Source: Hyphomicrobiales bacterium
GTDB taxonomy: Bacteria > Pseudomonadota > Alphaproteobacteria > JAPOUT01
Reading direction: 5' to 3'
DNA: 40,792 bases
Assembly: GCA_026708505.1 (NCBI GenBank)
Contig: JAPOUU010000054.1
Coordinates: forward strand, 1 to 40,792
Shown: one piece after another, positions 15,784-25,579 of the stretch
Layout: the number at the start of each line of letters is the position of its first letter
Numbering within the stretch: position 1 is the stretch's first letter
Notes under the pieces: generated by a model
What the model was told of the DNA's origin: nothing
Seen by the model: only the letters and a program-made list of their open reading frames with translations
The model's database searches: none
Position numbers and translations under genes: made by a program

Positions 15784-17213
15784 TTCCCGAACAACATTTC
15801 TCGCAAGTTGAACACGTCCATTTCGTCGGCATCGGCGGTATAGGCATGAGCGGCATCGCAGAAGTCATGCATAACCTCGGTTACAAAGTTCACGGCTCCG
15901 ACGTCGCCGAGAATTCTAACACCCGCAGATTGCGCGACCTCGGCATCAGCATCGACATCGGACACAAAGCCGAAAACATCACAAATGCGCAAATTCTCGT
16001 CACTTCTTCCGCAATCAAAGACAACAACATTGAAATCGAAGAAGCGCGTCGCAGATTTCTTCCCGTCATACCGCGTCCGCAAATGCTCGCCGAGCTCATG
16101 CGGCTCAAATCATCCATCGCCATCGCGGGCACGCACGGCAAAACCACAACGACCTCAATGGTCGCAACGCTCATTGATGCGGCCGGATTTGATCCCACCA
16201 TCATTAACGGCGGCATCATTAACGCCTATAACACGAACGGACGACTTGGTGCCGGCGAATGGATGGTTGTTGAAGCGGATGAATCCGACGGTTCGCTGGC
16301 GAGTCTGCACGCAACCATTGCCGTTGTCACAAATATCGATCCGGAGCATCTCGATCATTACGGAGATTTTGACGCATTGCGCGCCGCTTTCAAGAGCTTC
16401 GTCCAAAATATCCCCTTCTACGGAACCGCAATCCTCTGCGTTGACCATCCGGAAGTGCAGTTTTTGCTCGGGCAGTTGCGCGACCGCAGACTCATTACTT
16501 ACGGATTCTCGCAGCAAGCAGACGTGCAGGCGCGTTGCGTTGGTGAAAGCGATGACGGTCGCCCGCCCCACGAAGTTCTTATCCGCGACCGGCAGAGTGA
16601 CAAATGCAAGAGCCTGGGCATCTTCAAGCCGCCAATGATAGGCGCGCACAATATCTCCAATGCGCTCGCGGCCATTGCGGTTGCAACGCAGCTCGATATC
16701 AAAAGCAGTCTCATCCTTGAGACGCTTGCCACATTCTCCGGCGTACGCAGGCGCTTTACCCTCACGGGAACATGGAACGGCATCGATATCCATGATGATT
16801 ACGCGCATCATCCTGTCGAAATTAAGGCAACGCTCGAAGCCGCAAGGGGTGTCTGCAAAGGCAACCTTATCGCCATTGCGCAACCGCACCGATACACGCG
16901 TCTGCAGGAACTGTGGGATTCATTTTTGTTTTGCTTTGATGATGCGGATATCGCCGTCATCATGCCCGTATACGCCGCCGGGGAAAAAGCTATTGACGGG
17001 TGCGACAACATCAGTTTCGCCGCCGCGCTGTCCGGGCGGGGACATCGCAATGCCATCGCCATTAGCGCTCCCGACGACATCGCCCCTTTTGTCGCGCGCA
17101 CGGGCAAGCCCGGCGACATGGTCGTTGTGCTTGGTGCCGGAAATTCCACAATCTGGGCAAACGAACTTCCGCAACAACTCTCCGCCCTCCGGCCTGGGAG
17201 TGCACACGCATGA
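15780..17213 (+). CDS. murC: UDP-N-acetylmuramate--L-alanine ligase MurC
   Basis: A 477-residue Mur ligase that adds L-alanine, the first stem-peptide residue, to UDP-MurNAc. The N-terminal FVGIGGIGMSGIAEV is the MurC UDP-binding loop, GTHGKTTT at residues 117-124 is the ATP loop, and DDYAHHP is the conserved central motif. It is full length and linked by ATGA overlaps to murG and murB, whose product supplies its substrate. Confidence 0.96.
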   Translation: MIPEQHFSQVEHVHFVGIGGIGMSGIAEVMHNLGYKVHGSDVAENSNTRRLRDLGISIDIGHKAENITNAQILVTSSAIKDNNIEIEEARRRFLPVIPRPQMLAELMRLKSSIAIAGTHGKTTTTSMVATLIDAAGFDPTIINGGIINAYNTNGRLGAGEWMVVEADESDGSLASLHATIAVVTNIDPEHLDHYGDFDALRAAFKSFVQNIPFYGTAILCVDHPEVQFLLGQLRDRRLITYGFSQQADVQARCVGESDDGRPPHEVLIRDRQSDKCKSLGIFKPPMIGAHNISNALAAIAVATQLDIKSSLILETLATFSGVRRRFTLTGTWNGIDIHDDYAHHPVEIKATLEAARGVCKGNLIAIAQPHRYTRLQELWDSFLFCFDDADIAVIMPVYAAGEKAIDGCDNISFAAALSGRGHRNAIAISAPDDIAPFVARTGKPGDMVVVLGAGNSTIWANELPQQLSALRPGSAHA

Positions 17214-18151
17214 ACACCGATACGGCACAACACTCCGCCCGGCTTCCGGAAACGCGCGGACGCTACCTTTTCGATACGAAACTTGCACGGTACAGCTGGT
17301 TGCGAGTTGGCGGCAACGCAGATGTTCTCTTTCTTCCGGCCGATGCGGACGACCTTGCAGACGTGCTGGCGAAACTGCCGCACGAGTTTCCCGTTACAAC
17401 CATCGGCGTCGGTTCCAATCTTCTCGTGCGCGACGGCGGTGTGCGCGGAATGGTCGTGCGACTCGGCCGCGCTTTTGCAAGCATTAAGCTCGAAGACAAA
17501 CAATGCATACGGGTCGGCGCCGCAACTCTCGACGGAGTCCTTGCGCGCGCGGCGCTTGAGGCAAACATTGCAGGCTTCGAGTTCTTGGACGGAATACCCG
17601 GAACCATCGGCGGCGCGCTCCGAATGAACGCCGGCGCGCACGGTAAAGATATCGCGGGTGTGCTGGTTGAGGTCGTTGCCCTTGACCGCAAAGGCAAACG
17701 GCACATCTTTAATAAGAAGGACATGGGTTTTTCTTACCGGCATTGTGGCGTTGATGGCGACATCATCTTTTTGGAGGCATTGTTGCAAGGTCGCGCATCC
17801 TCACGCAAGAAAATCGAGGCACGTCTCGAAACTTTGCAAAAAAAGCGAGCCGCCGCCCAGCCCATTCGCGCATTCACCGGCGGAAGCACTTTCAAAAATC
17901 CCTCTAAAAGTCACGCCAAAGGCGGCAAGAAGGCGTGGCAGCTTATCGATGCGGCCGGATGTCGAGATATGCGAAAAGGTGATGCAATGTTCTCGCCGCA
18001 GCATTGCAATTTTCTCGTCAACGCCGGAAACGCATCTGCGTCCGACCTTGAAAGTCTCGGAGAAGAGGTGCGCAAGCGCGTGCTCAAGAAAACCGGTATC
18101 ACGCTCGAATGGGAACTCGTGCGTATCGGCGACAAGGAGGCAGTGACATGA
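17210..18151 (+). CDS. murB: UDP-N-acetylenolpyruvoylglucosamine reductase MurB
   Basis: A 313-residue FAD enzyme that reduces enolpyruvyl-UDP-GlcNAc with NADPH to UDP-MurNAc. FAD-binding landmarks are GVGSNLLVRDGGVRG and EFLDGIPGTIGGALRMNAG; the catalytic serine lies in GGSTFKNP, and a late glutamate in LEWELVRIG fits the proton-donor position. The TGA is inside the ddl start as ATGA. Confidence 0.95.
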   Translation: MNTDTAQHSARLPETRGRYLFDTKLARYSWLRVGGNADVLFLPADADDLADVLAKLPHEFPVTTIGVGSNLLVRDGGVRGMVVRLGRAFASIKLEDKQCIRVGAATLDGVLARAALEANIAGFEFLDGIPGTIGGALRMNAGAHGKDIAGVLVEVVALDRKGKRHIFNKKDMGFSYRHCGVDGDIIFLEALLQGRASSRKKIEARLETLQKKRAAAQPIRAFTGGSTFKNPSKSHAKGGKKAWQLIDAAGCRDMRKGDAMFSPQHCNFLVNAGNASASDLESLGEEVRKRVLKKTGITLEWELVRIGDKEAVT

Positions 18152-19098
18152 GCACAATCCAGGCACGCATTGACGCCGGTGAGAATTTGCATGTTGCCGT
18201 CCTTATGGGAGGATGGTCGGGCGAGCGTGACATCAGCCTAATGAGCGGGAGCGGATGTGCGGACGCGCTCCGGCGCGAAGGCTTCAAAGTTAGCGAGGTT
18301 GACGTCGACCGTTCCATTGCAAGCAAACTCGAAACTCTCAAACCCGATATCGCATTCAATGCACTGCATGGAGCGGGCGGTGAGGACGGGTGCATTCAAG
18401 GCGTTCTTGAGACGCTCGAAATTCCCTACACGCACTCCGGCATACTTGCTTCGGCTCTCGCAATGAACAAGGAAATATCGAAACGTCTGTTCGCCGCGCA
18501 CGGACTTCCGGTTGCACAAGACCGCATCGTTGCGCGAACGCGGGCCTCCGCCGAGCATGTCCTTGAGCCTCCCTACGTCGTCAAACCCCTGTGCGAAGGA
18601 TCAAGCCTCGGCGTCTTTCTTGTTCTTGACGAGAATGCGTCGCCGCCGACGGAATTATTGGACGATGCATGGGAATTCGGAGAGCGCGTCATGGTCGAGC
18701 GATTCATCCCCGGACGCGAACTTACTTGCTGTGTCATGGATGATAAGGCTCTTGATGTCATCGACATCGTCACCGACGAAGGCTTCTACGACTTTCAAAA
18801 CAAATATACCCCCGGAGGATCACAGCATATCCTTCCCGCGGACATACCCGACGATGTGTATCGCCGCACGCAGGAGATCTCGTTGCACGCGCATCGGGTC
18901 CTTGGATGCAAGGGGGTCACACGCGCGGACTTTCGCTTCGATGAGGCGCTTGGCGCGGATGGCGTCATCCTGCTCGAAATCAACACGCAACCCGGCATGA
19001 CGGAAACATCGCTCATCCCGGATATAACGAACTACATCGGAATCTCCTACGACAAGCTCGTCAGGTGGATCGCACAGGACGCATCATGCTGGCGCTGA
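18148..19098 (+). CDS. ddl: D-alanine--D-alanine ligase
   Basis: A 316-residue ATP-grasp enzyme that makes the D-Ala-D-Ala dipeptide used by MurF. The N-terminal LMGGWSGERDISLMSG, the ATP-grasp segment with VVKPLCEGSSLGV, and the C-terminal EINTQPGMTETSL are all present. The ATG at 18148 is chosen because it forms the usual 4-base overlap with murB and has GGAGG upstream; the frame stays open further upstream inside murB. Family naming (ddlB type) follows from its dcw position. Confidence 0.95.
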   Translation: MSTIQARIDAGENLHVAVLMGGWSGERDISLMSGSGCADALRREGFKVSEVDVDRSIASKLETLKPDIAFNALHGAGGEDGCIQGVLETLEIPYTHSGILASALAMNKEISKRLFAAHGLPVAQDRIVARTRASAEHVLEPPYVVKPLCEGSSLGVFLVLDENASPPTELLDDAWEFGERVMVERFIPGRELTCCVMDDKALDVIDIVTDEGFYDFQNKYTPGGSQHILPADIPDDVYRRTQEISLHAHRVLGCKGVTRADFRFDEALGADGVILLEINTQPGMTETSLIPDITNYIGISYDKLVRWIAQDASCWR

Positions 19099-19925
19099 AA
19101 TTCAAAATACTCTTGCTCGTGTCTCTCACGGTGGCAGTTGCAACCGCGGGCTGGGGCAGCGTGATACTCCTTCGGGAAGAGGTTATCGTGCGTGTTTCAG
19201 AAAGCCTAGGTTTTCAACTCGAGGAGGTTGTTATGCACGGTAATGTCCGGGTAAAACAAGAGACTCTGCTCGAGGCGCTTGCCCTTGAGCGCGGGAAGTC
19301 GTTGTTCCTCATTGATCTCGCCGAGGCAAAGGCGCGACTCGAGTCACTCGAATGGGTCAAAAGCGCATCGTTGCAGCGAATCTTCCCCGGCACCATCAAG
19401 GGACGGATTCACGAACAGCAACCTTTTGCTTTCTGGCAAGAGGGCGGACATTTATTTCTTATCAACAAGGACGGCGATGCGTTTCTCGATCTTGGTTCGG
19501 CGAATTCGCCTGATGCCAAGCGGATGGCATCCGTCAAAGCAACACTGCCCTACTTGGTCGGCACGGGCGCCCTTGAAGACGGCGTTGAGTTTCTCGAGTC
19601 GCTCCAGAATTACCCGGCCATCGGAGAGCACATTAAAGCAGTCGTGCGAGTTGGCCAGCGGCGATGGGACGTTCATCTCAACAATGGCGCGCGTGTGCAA
19701 ATGCCGGAGAAATCTTTTCATCAGGCGCTTGTTCGGCTGCAAAAGCTTCATCTCGAATACGACATCTTTCGCCGGGACGTTCTAATCATTGATTTGCGGC
19801 TTGATGATCGTGTCGGGTTTGCTTTGCGCGAGGGTGCGGCGATGCCGGAAGTGTCCGAAGCAATCCTGATTCCCGACGCCGTAGGCATCATCCCGCTGCG
19901 ACCGAAAGCAAGAGGAGACGGATAA
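19086..19925 (+). CDS. ftsQ: Cell division protein FtsQ
   Basis: A 279-residue bitopic membrane protein that links early and late divisome proteins by binding FtsL and FtsB. It shows an N-terminal transmembrane segment (about residues 6-27), a POTRA domain (about 45-115, VVMHGNVRVKQETLLEAL onward) and the FtsQ/DivIB beta domain to the end. I prefer the ATG at 19086, 13 bases inside ddl. An in-frame GTG at 19065 would add only MDRTGRI to the cytoplasmic tail and has no clear ribosome-binding site. Confidence 0.9.
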   Translation: MLALKFKILLLVSLTVAVATAGWGSVILLREEVIVRVSESLGFQLEEVVMHGNVRVKQETLLEALALERGKSLFLIDLAEAKARLESLEWVKSASLQRIFPGTIKGRIHEQQPFAFWQEGGHLFLINKDGDAFLDLGSANSPDAKRMASVKATLPYLVGTGALEDGVEFLESLQNYPAIGEHIKAVVRVGQRRWDVHLNNGARVQMPEKSFHQALVRLQKLHLEYDIFRRDVLIIDLRLDDRVGFALREGAAMPEVSEAILIPDAVGIIPLRPKARGDG

Positions 19926-19926
19926 C

Positions 19927-21210
19927 ATGGGCGTCATCGAAAGCATCGGCGGAGGTTTGAGGCGGCGGGCAGGAAGCGCGGAAGGTTCGGGCTTGCTTGG
20001 CGCCATCGACATCGGAAGCTCGAACCTCTCGTGTGTCATTGCCCGCAGGGATGGCGACGACGGCGCGTGGAAGGTCATCGGGGCGTCACGGCGGGTGTCC
20101 GCAGGCATCCAGGCCGGCCGCATCGTCGATATGGACGCAGCCGAAGCCACTATCCGCGCTTGCGTTGATGCCGCCGAGCAAATCGCCGGGGCGCGCATAC
20201 GCTCTCTCATTGTCGGCTTCTCTTGCGGCGCGCCGCAGGGACGGATGGTCTCGCTTAGTACACGGCTAAACGGGCCTGTTGTGCGTGATGAAGACGTCTC
20301 CTGGCTGTTGCAGCAAGGATGCGAGCAAAACCAGCGGGCCGGTAGAATGTTCATTCATGCAATTCCGTGCAATTTTCGCATTGACGACTCCGAAACCGTC
20401 CGGGATCCCCGGGGAATGTTCGCAAGAACGCTTCACGCCGACATTCACGTCATTGATGTCAAGGCAAACGTTCTGCAAAATCTCACCGCCTGTATCCAGC
20501 GCTGCCATCTTGATGTCGGACGCCTGGTGATCGCGTCCTATGCCAGCGGGCTGGGCGTGCTGTCCGAAGATGAAATTGAACTCGGGGCCATCTGCATTGA
20601 CCTCGGCGGGGGAAGTTCGCAAATTTCCATGTTCTTCGGCGGTGCGCTCATATACATCGATGAGACGCACCTCGGTTCGCAATACATCACAACCGACATT
20701 GCGCGGGGAATCCCGACACAGGTCGGACAGGCTGAACGACTCAAAACGCTCTATGGCGATGTTTTCAACGGCTCGGCGGATGCGCGCGAGATGATTTCGT
20801 GCGCCAAGCTCGGCGAGGAAGAAGAGTTTGAGGCGCACCAAATTTCCCGGGCATCTCTTGTCAATATCATTCGCCCCAGGCTCGAGGAAATTTTCGAAAC
20901 CGTTCAAGAACGGCTTCGGCAGAGCTCTTATTACGAACTTGTCGGAAGACGCATCGTTCTCACCGGTGGAGGCGCTTCTCTCACCGGCGCAAGAGAACTT
21001 GCATCACAAATATTCAATACAGAAGTCCGTGTTGGCATGCCTTCCTGGATTAACGGCCTCCCTAAAGCCATGTGCGGACCCGACTCAACCGTCGTTGCGG
21101 GGCTGCTCGCGCACACCCGGCAAGCCAGCAGCACCGACATTATCGCAAACACAGGAGTTACCTCCGCAATGAAACGCATCACAAGCTGGCTTCGTGCCGG
21201 TAGCAACTAA
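19927..21210 (+). CDS. ftsA: Cell division protein FtsA
   Basis: A 427-residue actin-like ATPase that tethers FtsZ to the membrane and recruits later divisome proteins. AIDIGSSNLSCVIARR is phosphate loop 1, DLGGGSSQISMF is phosphate loop 2, and LTGGGASLTGA is the adenosine motif. The last residues, MKRITSWLRAGSN, form an amphipathic membrane-targeting helix. AGAGGAGA lies just upstream of the ATG, one base after the ftsQ stop. Confidence 0.96.
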   Translation: MGVIESIGGGLRRRAGSAEGSGLLGAIDIGSSNLSCVIARRDGDDGAWKVIGASRRVSAGIQAGRIVDMDAAEATIRACVDAAEQIAGARIRSLIVGFSCGAPQGRMVSLSTRLNGPVVRDEDVSWLLQQGCEQNQRAGRMFIHAIPCNFRIDDSETVRDPRGMFARTLHADIHVIDVKANVLQNLTACIQRCHLDVGRLVIASYASGLGVLSEDEIELGAICIDLGGGSSQISMFFGGALIYIDETHLGSQYITTDIARGIPTQVGQAERLKTLYGDVFNGSADAREMISCAKLGEEEEFEAHQISRASLVNIIRPRLEEIFETVQERLRQSSYYELVGRRIVLTGGGASLTGARELASQIFNTEVRVGMPSWINGLPKAMCGPDSTVVAGLLAHTRQASSTDIIANTGVTSAMKRITSWLRAGSN

Positions 21211-21261
21211 TAACAATCATCATCAACCAACTTTAATCACCAAACCGAAGGAGCAGAGAAA
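21211..21261 (+). promoter_or_regulatory. ftsA-ftsZ gap with a strong ribosome-binding site
   Basis: This 51-base gap is the largest in the 25-gene block. It is A/T-rich and unstructured and carries AAGGAG at 21248-21253, eight bases before the ftsZ ATG. It gives FtsZ independent, probably strong translation initiation. I see no convincing -35/-10 pair and no GANTC or full CtrA site in it. Confidence 0.6.
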
Positions 21262-22836
21262 ATGACAATCACACTTAACCTTCCCGATACAACAAGGGAA
21301 CTCAAACCTAGAATCATGGTTATCGGAGTCGGAGGCGCCGGCGGCAATGCCGTCAGCAATATGATCGGCTCCGGACTTGAGGGCGTTGAATTCGTTGTTG
21401 CAAACACCGATGCGCAAGCCCTTGAGCATTCGCCGGCCGAACGAAAAATCCAGATGGGCGTCTCCATCACGCAAGGACTCGGTGCCGGTTCGCATCCGGA
21501 AATAGGTCGCGCCGCCGCCGAGGAGGCGCTGCCCGAAATCCTCGAAAATCTCCATGGCTGCCATATGGTCTTCGTGACCGCGGGCATGGGCGGAGGCACG
21601 GGCACGGGCGCTTCTCCCATCATCGCGCAAGCCGCACGAGAACAGGGAATCCTCACGCTGGGCGTGGTCACAAAACCCTTCCAGTTCGAAGGCTCCCGGC
21701 GAATGCGCATCGCGGAAGACGGAACCGCCGAACTGCAGAAGCATGTCGACACCTTGCTCGTCATTCCCAACCAAAACTTGTTTAGGATCGCCGACGAAAC
21801 AACAACTTTCGCCGACGCCTTTTCAATGGCGGACAGGGTCCTGCATTCGGGAGTCTCGTCCATCACCGACTTGATGGTGAAGCCCGGACTTATCAACCTT
21901 GACTTCGCAGACGTGAAATCCGTTATGAATGAAATGGGCAAGGCCATGATGGGAACCGGAGAAGCCTCGGGTGAACGTCGCTCCCTCGAAGCCGCGCAAG
22001 CGGCAATCACCAACCCGTTGTTGGACGATGTCACCATGAGGGGCGCACGAGGCGTTCTCATCAACATCACAGGCGGGCCGGACATGACGCTCTTCGAAGT
22101 CGACGAGGCCGCAAATCACATCCGAACCGAAGTCGACGAAGACTGCAACATCATCATCGGATCAACCTTCTCGCCCGAGTTGGAAGGCAAGATGCGAGTT
22201 GCCGTCGTTGCAACCGGCATTGACGGGGGTGAAGAGCCGGAGCGCGAAGATAACCCTTGGGATTCCAGCGACAACGGAACCATGGGGAAGGTCTGCTCCA
22301 TCCATTCGATGAGGCCCGCCGAACGCAGGAGTGCACAAATGGAAGCGTCCTCAGGGACGGAAAAGTCCGAAGTGCATCTCGGTCTTTCAACGCGCAAGCC
22401 CATCTCGCTTGGGAAAGTCGAGAGGACATCGTCTGAACATGAGCATGTGCGGGAGAATTTCGGCAGTCACGGCGATACAATCGGCGATGTCGCCGAAGGC
22501 GGTAATATTGAAGAAGAGGCGGAAGTCATCTTCAATACGCCGTCCGAGTCCGAAGCCGGTGACAGGGAAGTCGTTGATGTCATTGACGATATTGATGGCG
22601 CAAAAGAGGCCGCGCCGCCAACGATGTCGGCGGCGAAGCAGGAACGGGGTTCCTTCTGGAACTTTTGGTTCAGAGGGTCGCGGCAGGTACAAAGTCCTTC
22701 CCGCCTTGCCGCAGCCGCAGCATCCGCGGCCGAAATTTCAGGTCCGAACCTCGAATATGACCCGGATGAGGATGAATCCCGAGCGGCCGAAGACCAACTC
22801 GAAATCCCCGCATTCCTTCGACGGCAGGCAAACTGA
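21262..22836 (+). CDS. ftsZ: Cell division GTPase FtsZ
   Basis: A 524-residue tubulin-like GTPase that forms the division ring. [13 protein letters not shown] opens the nucleotide site, the tubulin signature GGGTGTG is at residues 110-116, and the T7-loop region [11 protein letters not shown] is intact. The globular core ends near residue 320. A long, mostly acidic linker of about 185 residues follows, then the C-terminal peptide [12 protein letters not shown] that binds FtsA and other partners. Long linkers are common in alphaproteobacteria. It has its own strong ribosome-binding site. Confidence 0.98.
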   Translation: MTITLNLPDTTRELKPRIMVIGVGGAGGNAVSNMIGSGLEGVEFVVANTDAQALEHSPAERKIQMGVSITQGLGAGSHPEIGRAAAEEALPEILENLHGCHMVFVTAGMGGGTGTGASPIIAQAAREQGILTLGVVTKPFQFEGSRRMRIAEDGTAELQKHVDTLLVIPNQNLFRIADETTTFADAFSMADRVLHSGVSSITDLMVKPGLINLDFADVKSVMNEMGKAMMGTGEASGERRSLEAAQAAITNPLLDDVTMRGARGVLINITGGPDMTLFEVDEAANHIRTEVDEDCNIIIGSTFSPELEGKMRVAVVATGIDGGEEPEREDNPWDSSDNGTMGKVCSIHSMRPAERRSAQMEASSGTEKSEVHLGLSTRKPISLGKVERTSSEHEHVRENFGSHGDTIGDVAEGGNIEEEAEVIFNTPSESEAGDREVVDVIDDIDGAKEAAPPTMSAAKQERGSFWNFWFRGSRQVQSPSRLAAAAASAAEISGPNLEYDPDEDESRAAEDQLEIPAFLRRQAN

Positions 22837-22848
22837 TATAGTCAAAGG

Positions 22849-23709
22849 ATGCGAAAACATCAAAGCACTCTGGATTCCCGCATCACCGCCGAAGGCATCG
22901 GTTTGCATGGTGGCGAACGGGTCTCCATCGCTTTGACGCCTGCCGATGTTGGTAGCGGCATTACCTTTGTGCGCGGGGAAGGGGACGGCATTCCTGCAGA
23001 CTATAAACATGTCACATCCACGCCGCTGTCAACGCGCCTCTCTAACGGCGATATGGAGATAGCAACCGTCGAGCATCTCCTCTCCGCTTGTTTCGTGTGC
23101 GGGCTCGATAATGCCTGCATTGAAGTTGACGCCGGCGAGATTCCCATCATGGACGGGAGCGCTTTGCCTTTTGCCGATCTTATCCTCGAGACGGGCATGC
23201 GCACCCTGGATGCGCCGTTGCAGTACATTCGAGTGTTGGAATCCGTTGTGGTCGAGGAAGAGGGCAAGCGCGTTGAACTCAGTCCTTTCGACGGATTTGC
23301 CGTTGATGTTGAGATTGACTTTAAAGATAAAGTGATTGGGCGGCAGGATTTTCGGGCGGATATGAATGAAGTAAATTTTTTACACGAGATTTTGCCCGCC
23401 CGAACCTTTGCCTTCGAGCGGGACGTTGAAGCCATGCGCGCGAGGGGATTGGCGCTTGGCGGATCACTCGACAACGCCATCGTCGTCGGTGAACACGAAG
23501 TTCTCAATCCGGAAGGACTGCGCTTTAAGAACGAATTCGCCCGACACAAATGCCTGGACGCCATCGGCGATCTTGCCCTCGCCGGCAAACCCCTGCTCGC
23601 GCATTACCGCGCATATGCGCCCTCGCACGCGCTCAACAATCAACTCCTGCGCAAACTCTTTTCCCGTCCCGATGCGTGGAAACTCGAAAACGGCGGCGAT
23701 TTGAGGTAA
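22849..23709 (+). CDS. lpxC: UDP-3-O-acyl-N-acetylglucosamine deacetylase LpxC
   Basis: A 286-residue zinc deacetylase that catalyses the committed step of lipid A synthesis. The N-terminal GIGLHGGERV, the VEH motif with Glu75 and zinc ligand His76, and ARHKCLDAIGDL with zinc ligands His233 and Asp237 are all in place. The start is fixed because the frame closes at a TGA 15 bases upstream. The only nearby ribosome-binding sequence, AAAGG, directly abuts the ATG, which is too close to be efficient, so expression probably depends on coupling to ftsZ 12 bases upstream. Confidence 0.96.
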   Translation: MRKHQSTLDSRITAEGIGLHGGERVSIALTPADVGSGITFVRGEGDGIPADYKHVTSTPLSTRLSNGDMEIATVEHLLSACFVCGLDNACIEVDAGEIPIMDGSALPFADLILETGMRTLDAPLQYIRVLESVVVEEEGKRVELSPFDGFAVDVEIDFKDKVIGRQDFRADMNEVNFLHEILPARTFAFERDVEAMRARGLALGGSLDNAIVVGEHEVLNPEGLRFKNEFARHKCLDAIGDLALAGKPLLAHYRAYAPSHALNNQLLRKLFSRPDAWKLENGGDLR

Positions 23710-23740
23710 ACTGAACCTTCCCAGCCATACGAGGTCATCC

Positions 23741-25579
23741 GTGAAACCCACAGCAAACCTGAAAGAATGGCACAAAACCGCAGGCATCAAGACGCGTGAT
23801 GCGCCGCACCGCGCCCGATGCGGTGTGCCGATGCGTTCGCTTTATGTGCGCGAAGATTTGCCGCCATGCGGGGGTGCGGCCGCGAGTCGTTCGTGGCGTA
23901 TCGCTCAGCGTATCGACCATCCCGACAATAATATTGCCGCCGAGTTCATTAACGAAGATATCGCGAACGAAGTCGATATCCTGCTGCTCGAATGGTCGGG
24001 GGCAGTCCGGCAACCGGGGCTTCCTTGCGCTGATGTGAACGGCGTGTCGATTGCCTGTGCCGATGACGTCTCGGCGCTAATTGATGACAAGCATGTCACC
24101 GCGCTCGCACTCAATGCCGGCGCATTCTCATTGCCTGCGGCGGCGGTATTGCTGGCATTTCAAAAAAATATGAAACTCGAACTTGGAATTGATCCTGTTG
24201 GCGCGCTTGCAAGCGGAAGCATCTTTCCCGTTGAAAATGAAATCGAATATATGTGCGATGCAGCCATTCATGTTGCACAACATCATCCCGATGCGAAAAC
24301 GGTGGTTGTCAAGACTGCTCCCTATCATCTCGCGGGGGCATCCGATGTCCACGAACTTGCCGTCGCCATTGCAACGGGTAAAGAATATATTGAAGCGCTC
24401 CTAAACACGGGTCTCGGCATTGACGATGCATGCAGGCAGGTCGTCTTCACCTTCAGCGCCGATACCGATTTCTTTCCGCAAATCTCAAAATTGCGTGCGG
24501 CACGGATCCTTTGGAATCGCGTCACAGAAGCGTTTGGCGCACCGCAAGAGTCGCGGGTCATGCACCTCAATGCCGAAAGCGCCCACCGCTTTCTTGCAAA
24601 ACGCGACTCTTGGACAAACATCGTGCGCATTGCGACTGCGGGATGCGCCGCGGGCATCGCGGGTGTGGACGCGCTGGCGCTCCATCCGTTTACGCATGCG
24701 TTGGGCGTCGCCGACAAAGACGCTAGGCGCATCGCGCGAAATATCCACTTCCTTCTGCGTGAAGAGGCAATGCTCGGCGAAGGCACCGATATCGCCGCCG
24801 GAACTTGGAGCGTCGAAGCCCTGACATATGACATGGCGCAGGCCGCATGGGAGATGTTCCAGGAAATCTGCAATCTTGGGGGCATGACGGAAGTGCTGCG
24901 CTCGGGATGGTTGGCAGAACGCATCCGGGAGCAGCGGGAATGGCGCGACGAGCAAATCGCAACCGGTAAAGCGCGCATCGTCGGCATCAACGCGCATCCG
25001 TATTTGGAAGAGACGCCGGTTTCGGTATGTCCCGTTGATGTCGAGACTCGACGCAGTGCGGATGCGCGTGTTCTTGATGGTTTCGAAACCGGAGAGTCGA
25101 AGTTGCAAGCAGGAGAGGGCAGGGGGTTTGCTCGGTTGATAGAGCATGCCTCGGGCGGGGCGCGCATGGGAGAATTGGCAGGGTTGCTCGGCGGCGGCAG
25201 GCAAGAGGACTGTTCGCCGTTGCCGCAGATGCGCGAAAGCGAGCCGTGGGAATCATTGCGCGACAAAGGCGTGTCTTTCGAGGCGAAACACGGAGCGTTG
25301 CCCGGGGTTTTTATATTGGAGAACGGCACGGAATCCAGGGCGCATCGAGCTTATGTTGAAGATGTTTTAAATTGTGCGGGATTGCGAGTTGCAGGGGAAG
25401 GGAGTCTCGATCATTTTAAAAAGAGCGGAGCGCACTTTTCCGCCGCCCTTGAAAATGAATCCGTGCAATTGCTTTCTAAAGACGGTTCCCTCTCGCTTGC
25501 TTTTGATTCGCAAAGCAATCTTCCAAAGATTTTCTCAAATCTCTATGAAAATCTTGATAAATTGGAGGCGCGCCCATGA
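23741..25579 (+). CDS. mutA: Methylmalonyl-CoA mutase small (beta) subunit
   Basis: A 612-residue MutA-like subunit. With MutB it forms the heterodimer that interconverts methylmalonyl-CoA and succinyl-CoA, a step of propionate, odd-chain fatty acid and branched amino acid breakdown. The TIM-barrel half is recognisable ([52 protein letters not shown]). The C-terminal B12-like domain, from about residue 500, lacks the DxHxxG cobalamin motif and looks eroded, as expected for the non-catalytic subunit. It starts with GTG, six bases after GAGG, and is 31 bases downstream of lpxC. Confidence 0.9.
   Translation: MKPTANLKEWHKTAGIKTRDAPHRARCGVPMRSLYVREDLPPCGGAAASRSWRIAQRIDHPDNNIAAEFINEDIANEVDILLLEWSGAVRQPGLPCADVNGVSIACADDVSALIDDKHVTALALNAGAFSLPAAAVLLAFQKNMKLELGIDPVGALASGSIFPVENEIEYMCDAAIHVAQHHPDAKTVVVKTAPYHLAGASDVHELAVAIATGKEYIEALLNTGLGIDDACRQVVFTFSADTDFFPQISKLRAARILWNRVTEAFGAPQESRVMHLNAESAHRFLAKRDSWTNIVRIATAGCAAGIAGVDALALHPFTHALGVADKDARRIARNIHFLLREEAMLGEGTDIAAGTWSVEALTYDMAQAAWEMFQEICNLGGMTEVLRSGWLAERIREQREWRDEQIATGKARIVGINAHPYLEETPVSVCPVDVETRRSADARVLDGFETGESKLQAGEGRGFARLIEHASGGARMGELAGLLGGGRQEDCSPLPQMRESEPWESLRDKGVSFEAKHGALPGVFILENGTESRAHRAYVEDVLNCAGLRVAGEGSLDHFKKSGAHFSAALENESVQLLSKDGSLSLAFDSQSNLPKIFSNLYENLDKLEARP

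Noticed and set aside
19065-19085. GTG start for ftsQ
   Set aside because: It adds only seven residues, lies within ddl and lacks a ribosome-binding site; the ATG at 19086 is simpler.
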